Assembly: GCA_025175895.1 (NCBI GenBank)
Contig: CM046000.1
Coordinates: 97,944,753-98,008,752 of the forward strand
DNA from: Wurfbainia villosa
Taxonomy: Eukaryota > Streptophyta > Magnoliopsida > Zingiberales > Zingiberaceae
Direction: 5' to 3'
DNA length: 64,000 nucleotides
Below are positions 45,723 to 58,204 of the stretch, piece by piece (position 1 is the stretch's first letter; every line of letters begins with the position of its first letter). The notes beneath the pieces are model-generated. The model was given only the letters and a program-made list of their open reading frames with translations, did no database searches and was not told the origin of the DNA. Made by a program: the position numbers and the translations under genes.

Positions 45723-46977
45723 TGTAGGGGATCCTTGGAAGCTAGAGGGGGGGGGTGAATAGCTTGTTTTCATTTCTAAAAAAATGATTAGCAGAAGCAC
45801 AATAAATACAATAGTAAAAGAAATGAAAATACAATGCTAACACAAAGCCTTTACATGGTTCGGAGATAAGGCTTCTACTCTACGGCGATCCTTAAGGTGG
45901 ATCAACCCTAATCAATCTCACTAAAAAGCTTTCTCTTTTTACAACAACCCTCCTCTTCTTACAAAAGACGAAGATGAAGTTTAGGGAGGAGAAGGGGAAT
46001 TAAAACACTAGGAAAGCTTAGAAAATTCATGGAGACTTGAGAGGATGATCAGAATGCAAGCATTAACCCTCTCAACCACCACGGGCCCTCTTTTTATAGA
46101 GAGGGGGTTGTTTTTCTCGTTGGACCACGATCAGTCGACTGATGTACAACATCAGTCGATTGCTTCCGCGGTTAACGGCTTCTGAACAGCCAGATTTGCG
46201 GGATTCATAATCGTCATCATCCAACGACACGCTCATCAGTCGACTGATCCCTCTATCAGTCGACTGATGGAGTGATCAGTCGAGTGATCACGGTGCACAG
46301 TCGAGTGAGACTCCATTCTGTGCCCGTGTTTAACTTGATTAGTCGACTGTCACTGTTTGACAGTCGACTGATGGCGACATCAGTTGACTGCCACAACTAG
46401 GCAGTCGACTATTCGTCAGCTTTTCAGCCTGACTCAGTCGAGCACCATAACAGTCGACTGATATATCATATCAGTCGACTGACACTCGTCAAGTATGAAT
46501 AATTCATACTAAATTGACTCCCTAGACCTAGACTCAACCTTCTAGCTTTTCCTTAAGCCTTTCGCCTCCAGGATCCCTCCAAGTCCGCGACTTGTTCATC
46601 CTTTGCGCCTGCTTCCAAGAGCTTCCTTCGGTTTTGTCATGTCTTGGGTTTCCCTTTGCCAAAGCGTGCTTGGACTTTACGCTGCCAAGACTACATGCTT
46701 GGACTTACGCTGCTAAGACTTGCCTTTGGACTTCCTTTGTCAAGGTTCGCTTGGACTTTACGCCGCCAAGACTACATGCTTGGTCTTACGCCGCCAAGCC
46801 TTCTCCTTGGACTTCTCTTGCCAAGATCACACTTGGACTTTGCCTTTACCAAGTCTTCATACTTGGATTTTTCTGTCACTTAAACATGTTCATAATTAGA
46901 TCACAAGGTATTGCCTAACTTAGATGATTATCCAAACATCAAAACATATAAATGCTTGGGGTATTGTTGCACCAACA
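45723..46977 (-). mobile_element. 5' LTR of element D
   Basis: It pairs with 38614-39857. The TATA box is at 46088-46100 (minus). Palindromes start at 46132-46141 and are intact through 46335-46420, the block altered in the 3' LTR. The same ACATGCTTGG minisatellite lies at about 46670-46870, with an additional unit. Confidence 0.9.
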
Positions 46978-48660
46978 CGGTGGTGGATTGGAGGAGCTAG
47001 GCTTAAGGTAAGTTCACTCTGGAAGATGATGAAAGTAAAAAATTCATTCCGATCTGACAAGGCGAAACCCTGAATCAGATCATCACTATTTTTACAGTAT
47101 GACCTCAGCTGAAGCTATTATCCCTGTGCGGTGGCAGATCAAAGGAGTTGGGTTTAAGGTAAGTTCACCCTAGAAGATGACGGAAGTATAAAATTCATTC
47201 CGATCTGATAAGGTAAAGCTTAGATCAGATAATCACTATTTTTATAGCTTGGTCTAGGCCAAAGCTATTATCCCCATGCGGTAGCAGATCGGATGAGTTG
47301 GATTCAAGATAGATACACTGATGAAGATGACAGAAGTAAAAAAATTCATTCCGATCTGACAAGGCAAAGCCTTGGATCAAATCGTCACTATTTTTATAGC
47401 TTAGCCTCAGCCGAAACTATTATCCCCGTGCAGTGGCGGATCAGAGGAGTTGGGTTTAAGGTAAGTTCAATCTGAAAGATGATAAAAGTAAAAAAAATTA
47501 TTCCAATCTAATAAGGCGAGGCCCTGGATCAGATTGTCACTATTTTTATAGCTTGGCCTCTACCGAAGCTATTATTTTCGTGCGGTTGTGGATCAGAGAA
47601 GCTGTGTTTAAGGTAGATGCACTATTGAAGATGATGGAAGTAAAAAATTCATTCCGATCTGACAAGGCAAAGCCCTAGATCAGATCGTCACTATTTTTAT
47701 AGCTGAGCCTTAGCCGAAGCTATTATCCCCGTACGGTGGCGGATCGGAGGAGCTGGGTTTAAGGTAAGTTCTCTCTAGAAGATGACGGAAGTAAAAAAAT
47801 TCATTCCGATTTGACAAGGTGAGGCCCTAAATCAGATCGTCACTATTTTTACAACTTGGCCTCAACTGAAGTTATTATCCCCGTGCAGTGGCAGATCGGA
47901 GGAGCTGGATTTAAAGTAAGTTCACTGTTGAAAATGATGAAAGTAAAAAAATTTATTCCGATCTGACAAGATGAAGCCCTGGACAAGATCGCCAGTATTT
48001 TTATAGGTTGGCTTCGGCCGAAGCTATTATCCTCGTGTGGTGGCGGATCGGAGGAGCTGAGTTTAAGGTAAGTTCACCTTGGAAGATTACGGAAGTAAAA
48101 AATTCATTCCGATCTGATAAGGCAAAGCCGTATATCAAATCGTCACTATTTTTACATCTTGGCTTCAGCCAAAGCTATTATCCCCGTGCAGTGGCAGATC
48201 GGAGGAGTTGGGTTTAAGGTAAGTTCATTCTAGAAGATGACGAAAGTAAAAAATTCATTTCAATCTGATAAGGCGAGACCCTGGATCCGATCATCTCTAT
48301 TTTTATAGCTTAGGCTCAGCCAAAGCTATTATCCCTGTGTGGTGGTGGATCGGAGAAGTTGGGTTTAAGGTAAATTCACTGTTGAAGATGACGAAGGTAA
48401 AAAATTCATTCTGATTTGACAAGGCGAAGCCCTGAACTAGATCATCACTATTTTTACAGCTTGGCCTCAATCGAAGATATTATCCCCGTGCGATGGCGGA
48501 TAGGAGAAGCTGGGTTTAAGGTAAGTTCACTATTGAAGGCACTTTGGAAGCTAACAAGGCGAAGCCCTGGATCAGATCGTCACTATTTTTATGGCTCGAC
48601 GTTAACTGAAGTAGTTATCCCCCTGCAGTGGTGGATGGGATGAGTCAGGTTAGAATTTAT
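46978..48660. repeat. Tandem array of 151-bp units, right half
   Basis: The landmark recurs at 47114, 47264, 47416, 47568, 47719, 47871, 48023, 48174, 48325, 48476 and 48611, that is spacings of 150-152 except the last (135). The array ends near 48660. Together with the left half there are about 27 units, phase-continuous across the D insertion. Confidence 0.93.
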
Positions 48661-48984
48661 TCAAGGAAGAAGCAGAGGAGTGTTTTTATATCTGGCTGAG
48701 GCGGTTCATAAGTCCTTAGGGCATGTTCTTATTCTATATTGCCCCCCCCCTCCAGGTGAAGTAAGGGAGGAGTCGAGCCTCGTCCAAAAGTCACTTTCGA
48801 AGAATAGAGAAGCCAAATGTAAACAGGGAAACCGTTTAGAAAGAATGGTGAAGTACACTTTTCCGATGGGCCTAGCAAAACCACAAAGCAGATTGACCCA
48901 GACATCACGACAACCTCCGGACACTCGAGAGAAGGAGTGAGGTGTCGATATGGGACTAATAATTTCCTGAGGCCCTCGGCCAAA
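48661..48984. other. Flank between the array and element F
   Basis: Non-repetitive stretch with a run of nine C at about 48743-48751. Small ORFs on both strands show no recognisable motif. It ended originally at CCAAA and continued at 58205, since F inserted there. It probably belongs to the same older element as the array. Confidence 0.35.
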
Positions 48985-51190
48985 TGTTGGGTTTCCGGCA
49001 CCGCGGCGTGTGTGTGTTCGATCATGTTTCGTAAACATGAGCACAGCGGAAGCAATAAAAATAATAAATACTCCTATTTATTACAACACACGCATGCTTT
49101 TACAACAAGTGTAGACATAACCGTAAATTAAAATTGCGATAAAAGGAAATTTAAACTACGTTATACCTTCCGTATGACGTGTAGCGGGAACGGCATCAAC
49201 CGGAACGATCCTCGTAAGAATCGTCTCTATCCGTATCCACGCCGAGCTCCTCGGGATGACTTCGCTAAGTCACGAGCTTCGTCTTCGTACGGGTTACTAG
49301 CCTCGTGTTGAAGACGACGTGATCGAGAGATGATCACGGTCCGAATCCAAATTCGGACCTAAAACAAGTCCTCAAGACTTGCTTCTCCGGAGAGGTATTC
49401 GTCAACCGATTGACGAATCCTTCGTCCTCCACCTCAGAGGATTACCGGAGATCAAATCCCCGGTATGTTAGCCGCTGTCGGAGCACTAACCGTCGTCCAA
49501 ACGACGCTCCAACGAGAGGAGAAGAAGCTGTCCAAAAAACTGGACAGCTTGGTGGAGGAGTAGGCGCCGGCCAAAACCAAGGAAGCAAAGTGCTCACCTT
49601 GATGCCAAACCTAAGGAGGATGACCGGAACTCTTCCGGCAGCAGCTCAACGCCGGCGAGGAGGAAGGAAGCAACCTTCTGGACGCCGGTTGGAGGACCTT
49701 AGGGCTGGGCGGCTGCAGCTTGGAGTTGGGCGCCGAATAGGAGAGGGAGGGGCTTTGGGCGGCAACTAGTTGATTGGCCTTAGGGTTAGGGTTTAATCCC
49801 TATTTTATAGAGAACTAATTCTCTTAATGGTTAATGGATCATATCCATTAAGCCCGTTAACCCGCTCCATTAAGATAAGTTAAAATAAACCAAACCATGA
49901 TGGTTTATTTTAAGTTAAAACGAACCGAACCAACTTTTGGTTCATTCGTTTAAAATAAACCAAACCCTTTGGTTTATTCTTATCCATTGGATTAGAACCA
50001 AACCATTTTGGTCCATCCATTATGTCTTCATAAGACACTGCCCATCCACGCTTCCATTGCGACTGAAACAATTTCAAGCTCGCTTTATGTTTGGTCCAAC
50101 CAAACATAGTTTCTCTCGGTCTGAGAATCCCATTCTCAAGCTCGTTTTAAATCCTTTGGATTACACTCGTTGTGCGTGTGACCAAATAGGTTCTCGGTTT
50201 ATGTTGGCCGTCTATAATTAACCATTAATTATAGAGCGATCATGAGTGGCACCTAGTAGTACATCATGATCCCCAATTAGCAAAAGATCAGCATTGATCG
50301 AACTATTTACGAAACCCTTGATGGCTCGAATGAATCGTGCCCCATTCCCTTCACTCATCTTATACCCACTTGGTTCGGGACATGGTCTATTGTGTCAGTC
50401 CCCACTAGGCTGACTACGTCACACCTAGCCCAAGTATCATTTCCTCGTCCTACGGATTCTAGTTACTCCACATGTATCGAAGAGTACCTTACTCTAAACA
50501 TGTAATGCTTTGGCCACAGACTTTAGTAACAATCCGACGAGAGGCCATGGGTATACATCTCCTCGCAAGGAGTGGTGAATCCTTTATAGGCTATTCAAAC
50601 ACCTTCGATCACTTCGACTTATACCCAATCATCCCGGGTCCACATCTCCTTAGAGATGTTTGCTTAAGATGTCAAAGCATAAGTCTCCATGATCAAGATG
50701 ACTTGAATACCGCAAGTCAAAGGAACATCGCACTTAAGCCACAGTAAGAACTTCATTGACATATCTATATATGCAGAGAACCATATGAAGTCTTACGGTT
50801 GGTCATTCCAATGAACTAGTTACCATAACTAGCATCCACGATTAACTCCGGACATCACAATGTCTCCAGCCAGTGAGAATCAGCTGCTTGGATACACTAA
50901 GGAGTATACCTCGTGCTAGTCTCGACAGAATTGATGGTGTCCAAATCCATCAATTCATCGACTAGGGATAATTCCGATACATCACAATTACACATGTAGA
51001 GATACTCACTAGTTGTGATCAATCACAAATTCTCTCATGCTGTGAATCGTATCGTGGACATTGATAAATGAGTTTAAGATCCAATCAAATACATTAAACA
51101 TGTATACTCAAATAGTGAATCTTCATTTATCATATAAATGGTTCATACATAAGGCGATTGCCTTAGGACATCTCTCATATATTACTAACA
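48985..51190 (-). mobile_element. 3' LTR of element F
   Basis: 2206 bp. TATA box CTATAAAATA (minus) at 49801-49810. Paired GGTTTATT/AATAAACC motifs at 49880-49990. It contains ATTCGTCAACCGATTGACGAAT, an inverted repeat at about 49398-49419, which is reduced to ACGTCATCG in the other LTR. The plus-strand frame at 49410-49769 lies within the LTR and has no sign of being a gene. The polypurine tract (AGTGGGAGTC on minus) follows at 51191-51200. Confidence 0.88.
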
Positions 51191-51239
51191 GACTCCCACT
51201 TGGCCTAATGACAATCGCTACGGTATCCAATACCATAAG

Positions 51240-52560
51240 CTCTAACATGACCCTCAAACTTACTTTGAGGTAATGCTTTAGTCAAAGGATCCGCTAAGTT
51301 CCTTTCAGTGGGAATTTTCTCGATTTGTATTTCGTTCCTACTTATGATCTCTCTGATAAGATGATAGCGGCGAAGCACATGTTTGGATCATTGATGAGAC
51401 CACATCAAGTTCAGAGATGAACTTCTTGATCCGAACCGCTTCCTTTCTTTGCTTCAAAGGCTGCGTGTATTACGCCTTAGTGGCGAGAATCGCTATAGTG
51501 TCAAGCTTGGAACCTTTCCAACTTATTGCGCCTCGCATTCTAGGTGAATACATACCCGGACGAGACATGGAATCATCCTTGCATGCGGATCCGCATCCGT
51601 ATACCCATGTATCACCATGTACCCTTCTCCGTATATTAGGAACACATCCTTAGTTCTTCTTAAGTACTTAAGGATCGTCTTATGACCACCCAATGATCCA
51701 TTCTGGATCGGTGGTATCTGCTCGTGACACTCGAGCATACGATACATCGGGCCTCGTAACATAACATAGCATACATGATAGATCCTATTGCGGATGCATA
51801 GGGAATCTTACTCATGCAAATCCTCTCGTCTTATGCGGCGGACACATAGACTTTGAAGGTGTACCCCATGCACGATGGGTAGGAAACCTTTCTTGGATTC
51901 GACATGCTAAACCTCTTTAGCACTTTCGGTCTATATATATGAAGCGAAGACCAAGCAACGTTTGATCTATCTCTATAGATCTTAATCCCAGGATGTAGGT
52001 TGCTTCTCCCAGTCTTTCATGGAGAATGTCTTGGATAACCAAACCTTCATTGGTTAAGATTGACACATCGTTTCCTATAAGTAATATGTCATCGACATAC
52101 AATACTAGGAACACATTTGCCTCCCACTAACCTTCTTGTACACACAAGGTTAAATGCGGATTTTGTGAGAAATCAAACTTTTTGATCGTCTCATCAAAGC
52201 GAATATTCGACTCTGGATGCTTGCTTGATCCATAAATGGATCGTCGCAATTTGCATACCTTGGTTTTATCAAGATGTGAAACTCTCAGTATCATATACAC
52301 GTCCTCGGCGAGTTTCCATTAAGGAAAGCTGTTTTCACATCCATCGCCATATCTCATAATCATAATGAGCCGCTATGGCGGGGAGCATCCGAATGGATTT
52401 AAGCATAGCTACGGTGAATAGGTTTCGTCATAATCAACACCTTGCTTTTGACGATATCCTTTTGCCACCAATCTAGCCTTATAGGTAATCACATTACCAT
52501 CCATGTCGGTTTTCTTCTTGAAAACCCACTTGCACCCTATAGGCTTTATGCCTTCAGGTG
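51240..52560 (-). pseudogene. pol: RT and RNase H remnants of element F
   Basis: Fragments in shifting minus frames: RT catalytic block FLVLYVDDILLIGND at about 52070-52115, then a piece with TNEGLVIQDILHERLGEATYILGL. RNase H-side pieces at 51523-51762 read LKYLRRTKDVFLIYG and HGYTDAD. Many short deletions remove parts of each motif, including the start of RT upstream of 52115. No frame longer than about 80 codons. Confidence 0.75.
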
Positions 52561-52915
52561 GGTCAACCAAGTTCGAACTTGGTTTTCATACATGGAATCC
52601 ATTTCGACTTCATGGCATCAAGCCATTTATCCCTTCTGAACTTGGCAAGACTTCTTCATAAGCTGGTAGGCTCCTCATCATCAATGAGTAACACGTCGTT
52701 CGATTCACTTATGAGAAATCCATATCTCTCGGGAATGTTCGTGTTCTACCGGATCTCTGAAGATGTGGTGTTACAAGAGGTCCAAATTGATTGCTCATCA
52801 CTATGAGTTATCTACATTGTGCTTCACCGTATCTCATCAATGTCTATTTGAGTATCTCGAGTTTCTTCAAGCTCGACGACACTCCCACTGTTTTCTTGCA
52901 AGAGAAACTCTTTCT

Positions 52916-53752
52916 CTAGAAACACAGCATGCCTTGAAACAAACACCTTTTGTTCCACAGGATGATAGAATTGGTAACCCCTTGTTTCCTTAGGGTATCC
53001 AATAAATAGACATTTATCGGACTTAGCATCCAATTTATACGTCTGATCAGCTTCACATAAGCAGGACAACCCCATATCTTCAAGTAAGATACATGAGGTT
53101 TCTTACCATTCCATATCTCATATGGAGTAGTTGAGACTACCTTGGTAGGCATTCTGTTTAACAAGTACACAGCTGTCTGAAGTGCATAACCCCAAAAGGA
53201 CTTGGGAAGAGTCGCATGATTCATCATTGACCTGACCATGTCCAACAAGGTCCGGTTACGCCTCTCAGATACACCATTATGCTGTGGTGTATAGGGCGGA
53301 GTCCATTGAGACAATATGCCATTGTCTCTTAGATAATCAAGAAACTCTTGACTTAAGTATTCACCACCTCGATCCGATCGAAGTATTTTAATACTCTTGT
53401 CATGTTGTTTCTCTACTTCATTTCTGAATTCTTTGAACCTTTCAAAGGCTTCATACTTGTGTTTCATCAAGAACACATACCCAAACCGTGAGTGATCATC
53501 GGTGAAGGTAATGAAGTAGCTATAGCCTCCTAAAGCTTGAGTTGACATAGGTCCACATACATCAGTATGTATTAGACCTAGTAACTCTCCCACTCGTTCA
53601 CCTTTTCCAGTAAAAGGTAACTTAGTCATCTTGCCTTTTAAGCATGATTCGCATGTATCGTATGAATCCAATTCAAACGATTCCAGAATTCCACATCGGT
53701 GTAATTTGGACATGCGTTTCTTGCTTATATGGCCAAAACGACAATGCCACAT
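52916..53752 (-). pseudogene. pol: Integrase of element F
   Basis: A continuous 278-codon minus frame. GAG-pre-integrase with an HHCC zinc-binding pattern (WHCRFGHISKKRM and CESCLKGKMTKLPF) comes first. Then comes the integrase core with all three catalytic acids: D in LIHTDVCGPM, D in FTDDHSRFGYV, E in RSDRGGEYLS. YTPQHNGVSERRNRTLLDM and the SFWGYALQTAVYLLNRMP region follow. At about 52990-53010 the frame shifts; the rest (KSDKCLFIGYPKETRGYQFYHP) continues at 52824-53075. It would join the cDNA ends to the target. It is the best preserved part of F, but it lacks its protease and RT partners here. Confidence 0.85.
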
Positions 53753-54059
53753 ATAAGTCTATGTGATTATCCTTTCGAGCAGCGTGTTGCTCGCCGATAT
53801 TGCAAATGTCCTTTGGATCGTCCAGCGTATAAACACCATTGCTTAAAGTTCGGTCCATAAAGAACCCCATTCAAAGTTATGTAACAACAATTGTTACTAA
53901 GCGAATGGAAACCATTTCTATTTAAACAAGAAATAGAAATGATGTTCTTTATCAGCGAAGGAACGTAAAAGCAATTGTCGATTCTAAGACAAGTCTGCGA
54001 GGAGTTTCAACAAATACATTCCGATGGTGAGTCACGGCAACCTTTGCTCCATTACCAAC

Positions 54060-54820
54060 ATGTAAATTTGACTCTCCTTGGCGAGTCTTCTTCTATTCCT
54101 TAGCCCATGTATGTCATTACATATATGTGAGCCACACCAGTATCCAATACCAAAGTGTCTAAGGAAATAGAATGACAATCAATAAAGAAGATTTCTGAAG
54201 AAGATGGGGCATCCGATGCCTTATCCTTCTTCACGGACTCAAGATAAATCTTGCACTTTCTTCACAAATGGCTCTCCTTGCCATAATGATGGCAAGTTTC
54301 CTTTTGTCTAGTTCTACCTTCTTAGCCTTTCTCTTCTTTCCTTCTTTTGTTCTTTTGACCTCCTCTTAGAACCTTTCTTGAGGAATCAACTAACAAAGAC
54401 GTCCCTACTCATGCTTCTCGAGAAGACTCCACAGTCTTGGCATGTTGGCGAGTACCACGGATGAACCTTCTTGCATCTCGTCAGAGGTGAAGAGCTTGGA
54501 GACTTGAACCTTTCGAATCTCACTTGCTCATCAACCAACTCATAAAGATGAAGAACTACGATATGAGCATCCATATGCTCATGCTGCTCTCGTAGCTTGG
54601 GTTTCATCGCGGCTAGCATGATGCAACTCATTTGTTCAGAATCACTCACATGTTTCTGATAGGCCAACAATTGGTCCAAAGTTGCATCGTCACTAGGGCC
54701 GGGTGGGAAGCGAGGACATACACAAGCTTTTCACCTTGAGAACAATTCTCAAGTTTCTAAGCCAGTCCAAGAAGTTCGGCCCAGTCAATTTATTTGAATC
54801 CAAAATGGAACGCAAATTCA
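54060..54820 (-). pseudogene. gag: Gag and protease remnant of element F
   Basis: The minus strand reads SILDSNKLTGPNFLDWLRNLRIVL at about 54806-54735, a typical copia gag start, then a stop. The capsid-like part MDQLLAYQKHV...MKPKLREQHEHMDAH is at 54386-54679. A zinc knuckle CHHYGKESH (second Cys replaced by Tyr) lies near 54290, and a protease-type LDTGVAHIY near 54140. Short deletions and stops separate the parts. Element identity is secure, function is lost. Confidence 0.78.
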
Positions 54821-56070
54821 AACACATCATGATCAATATATTAACTTAGAAATACAAAACGAGCATATATGAGAAAGATGATTTTAAAATGCATCAATAT
54901 ACATTTATAAATCCCATTCATTTTTCGAATTTCAAAAACCCCAAAATCACTTCGGGAGATTGTAGGTCCATCTCCGAATGGGCTGATATCCATCATAGTT
55001 ATGAACAACCTTGGAGAGAGTCCAACAAGCCATTCATAGCTATGACGGTAGGTATCATTTATACCGATTGCATATCACGTATATGCAACTATCACAATGT
55101 GCTATCAACTATTTGAATGTTCACACATACATCGGGTTGTTAACACATTAACAAGTATGCATCTTATGCATAGCACCCAACTTCACCTCCCTTAACATCG
55201 ACCTTGGAGAGAGTCCAACAAGCCGATGCTCCAGGTTAAAGCCAACCCATTAATCAAGAATAGTTTTAATATGGTTAGAGCGCATTCAACCAATTAGCCC
55301 AGCTTGGAGAGAGTCCAACAACCAAAGCTAACGATTGACCTCTGACTCTTACCATATTAGTATTAAACTATTCCATGGTTTGAACATGTTCGGGTTCGAG
55401 CCGGGCTTGGAGAGAGTCCAACAACCCAAACAAGAAACGGAACTCTGGTTTAAACCATATTAATGGAAGGTGTAGGCTTTAATATTGTTAAAGGTTTTTA
55501 TGTCTCATCCTCTTTGCATGCAAATAACTATTATCTACATGGCATGGCATACATGACATACATCTACATGTCACGACACGCATGGCATTATGTTATGCAT
55601 CTAATGCAACTACATGTCATACAATTATGTCATGTACAATATTTCCTTATATGTCATAACTATTTATGGAAATAAAATATGTTTAAGATTTGATTCTCCA
55701 AATCAAATCATAATTAAATTAGGAAACAAATTTCCAAATCTAATCACATATTTTATTCATGGAATTATTTGATTAAGGAAAATCTATTTAGGAAACCAAT
55801 TTCCTAAATCTTCAAAACAACTTATGGAAATAAAATATTTTAAAGATTTGATTTCCCAAATCAAATCAAGATTAAATTAGGAAACAAATTTCCAGAATCT
55901 AATCAAATATTTTATTTATGGAAAATATCAATTTCCATAAATACTTCCAACTTTCCAAAAGTGGAAGATTTCCATAAATACTTCTAGACTTTCCAAAATT
56001 GAAAAATTTCCATAAATACATTATGACTATCGCAAAACCAATTTTACGATTATGTCGAAACACAACCTGG
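54821..56070 (-). other. 5' leader of element F with repeated motifs
   Basis: No coding frame. It contains four copies of CTTGGAGAGAGTCCAACAA (55010-55028, 55203-55221, 55303-55321, 55406-55424). At 55676-55920 there is a duplicated AT-rich block (TTTGATT(C/T)(T/C)CCAAATCAAATCA...GGAAACAAATTTCC) with internal palindromes. Confidence 0.75.
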
Positions 56071-56082
56071 GCTCTGATACCA
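56071..56082 (-). promoter_or_regulatory. Initiator-Met PBS of element F
   Basis: Perfect TGGTATCAGAGC on the minus strand, one base inside the 5' LTR. Confidence 0.92.
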
Positions 56083-56083
56083 C

Positions 56084-58199
56084 TGTTGGGTTTCCGGCAC
56101 CGCGGCGTGTGTGTGTTCGATCATGTTTCGTAAACATGAGCACAGCGGAAGCAATAAAAATAATAAATACTCCTATTTATTACAACACACACAACACACG
56201 CATGCTTTTACAACAAGTGTAGACATAACCGTAAATTAAAATTGCGATAAAAGGAAATTTAAACTACGTTATACCTTCCGTATGACGTGTAGCGGGAACG
56301 GCATCAACCGGAACGATCCTCGTAAGAATCGTCTCTATCCGTATCCACGCCGAGCTCCTCGGGATGACTTCGCTAAGTCACGAGCTTCGTCTTCGTCACG
56401 GGTTACTAGCCTCGTGTTGAAGGCGGCGTGATCGAGATGATCACGGTCCGAATCCAAATTCGGACCTAAAACAAGTCCTCAAGACTTGCTTCTCCGGAGA
56501 GGTACGTCATCGCCGTCCTCCACCTCAGAGGATTACGGAGATCAAATCCCGGTATGTTAGCGCTGTCGGGCACTAACCGTCGTCCAAACGACGCTCCGAC
56601 GAGAGGAGAAGAAGCTGTCCAGAAAACTGGACAGCTTGGTGGAGGAGATAGGCGCCGGCCAACAAAGGAAGCCAAGTGCTTACCTTGATGCCAAACCTAA
56701 GGAGGATGGCCGGAACTCTTCCGGAGGAGCAGCTCAGCGAGGAGGAGGAAGGAAGCAACTTACGGGCGCCGGTTGGAGGACCTTAGGGTTGGTGGAGTTG
56801 GCGGTTTAATCCCTATTTGATAGAGAACTAATTCTCTTAATGGTTAATGGATCATATCCATTAAGCCCGTTAACCCGCTCCATTAAGATAAGTTAAAATA
56901 AACCAAACCATGATGGTTTATTTTAAGTTAAAACGAACCGAACCAACTTTTGGTTCATTCGTTTAAAATAAACCAAACCCTTTGGTTTATTCTTATCCAT
57001 TGGATTAGAACCAAACCATTTTGGTCCATCCATTATGTCTTCATAAGACCGCCCATCCACGCTTCCATTGCAGTGAAACAATTTCATGCTCGCTTTATGT
57101 TTGGTCAACCAAACATAGTTTCTCTCGATGCGAGAATCCCATTCTCAAGCTCGTTTTAAATCCTTTGGATTACACTGCGTTGTCGCGTGTGACCCGAATA
57201 GTCGGTTTATGTTGGCCGTCTATAATTAACCATTAATTATAGAGCGATCATGAGTGGCACCTAGTAGTACATCATGATCCCCAATTAACCGAAAAGATCA
57301 GCGGTTGATCGAACTATTTACGAAACCCTTGATGGCTCGAATGAATCGTGCCCCATTCCCTTCACTCATCTTATACCCACTTGGTTCGGGACATGGTCTA
57401 TTGTGTCATCCCACTAGTGACTCGTCACACCTAGCCCAAGTATCATTTCCTCGTCCTCACAGTTCTAGTTACTCCACATGTATCGAAGAGTACCTTACTC
57501 TATACATATATTGCTTTGGCCAAAGACTTTAGTAACAATCCGACGAGAGGCCATGGGTATACATCTCCTCGCAAGGAGTGGTGAATCCTTTATAGGCTAT
57601 TCAAACACCTTCGATCACTTCGACTTATACCCAATCATCCCGGGTCCACATCTCCTCTGAGATGTTTGCTTAAGATGTCAAAGCATAAGTCTCCATGATC
57701 AAGATGACTTGAATACCGCAAGTCAAAGGAACATCGCACTTAAGCCACAGTAAGAACTTCATTGACATATCTATATATGCAGAGAACCATATGAAGTCTT
57801 ACGGTTGGTCATTCCAATGAACTAGTTACCATAACTAGCATCCACGATTAACTCCGGACATCACAATGTCTCCAGCCAGTGAGAATCAGCTGCTTGGATA
57901 CACTAAGGAGTATACCTCGTGCTAGTCTCGACAGAATTGATGGTGTCCAAATCCATCAATTCATCGACTAGGGATAATTCCGATACATCACAATTACACA
58001 TGTAGAGATACTCACTAGTTGTGATCCAATCACAAATTCTCTCATCTTTGTGAATCGTATAAATGGACATTGATAAATGAGTTTAAGATCCAATCAAATA
58101 CATTAAACATGTATACTCAAATAGTGAATCTTCATTTATCATATAAATGGTTCATACATAAGGCGATTGCCTTAGGACATCTCTCATATATTACTAACA
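56084..58199 (-). mobile_element. 5' LTR of element F
   Basis: 2116 bp, closely similar to 48985-51190 with several short deletions. The TATA position reads CTATCAAATA on the minus strand (56814-56823), one change from CTATAAAATA. Followed by CCAAA, the target duplication. Confidence 0.88.
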
Positions 58200-58204
58200 C
58201 CAAA

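Larger units (their letters stand above)
38614..46977 (-). mobile_element. Element D: complete copia retrotransposon
   Basis: LTRs at 38614-39857 (1244 bp) and 45723-46977 (1255 bp), PBS, gag-pol and polypurine tract are all present: 8364 bp. Flanks CAGTG (38609-38613) and CGGTG (46978-46982) form a target duplication with one mismatch, and both lie at the same point of the 151-bp repeat unit, so D inserted into the array. Gag-pol order (gag, protease, integrase, RT, RNase H) is copia. Motifs suggest the SIRE/Tork side of the family (tentative). Stops and frameshifts make this copy inactive, but all domains remain. Confidence 0.92.
48985..58199 (-). mobile_element. Element F: decayed copia element with 2.1-2.2 kb LTRs
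   Basis: LTRs at 48985-51190 and 56084-58199 start TGTTAGTAATATATGAG and end CCCAACA on the minus strand. The target duplication is perfect: CCAAA at 48980-48984 and 58200-58204. PBS, gag remnant, protease, integrase, RT and RNase H remnants occur in copia order. LTR size and integrase style suggest the Angela/BARE side of copia, tentatively. Many small deletions have destroyed RT and RNase H, while integrase is well preserved. Confidence 0.9.

Noticed and set aside
49410..49769. 119-codon plus frame, Arg/Gly-rich
   Set aside because: Lies inside LTR F, and the matching part of the other LTR is not open.
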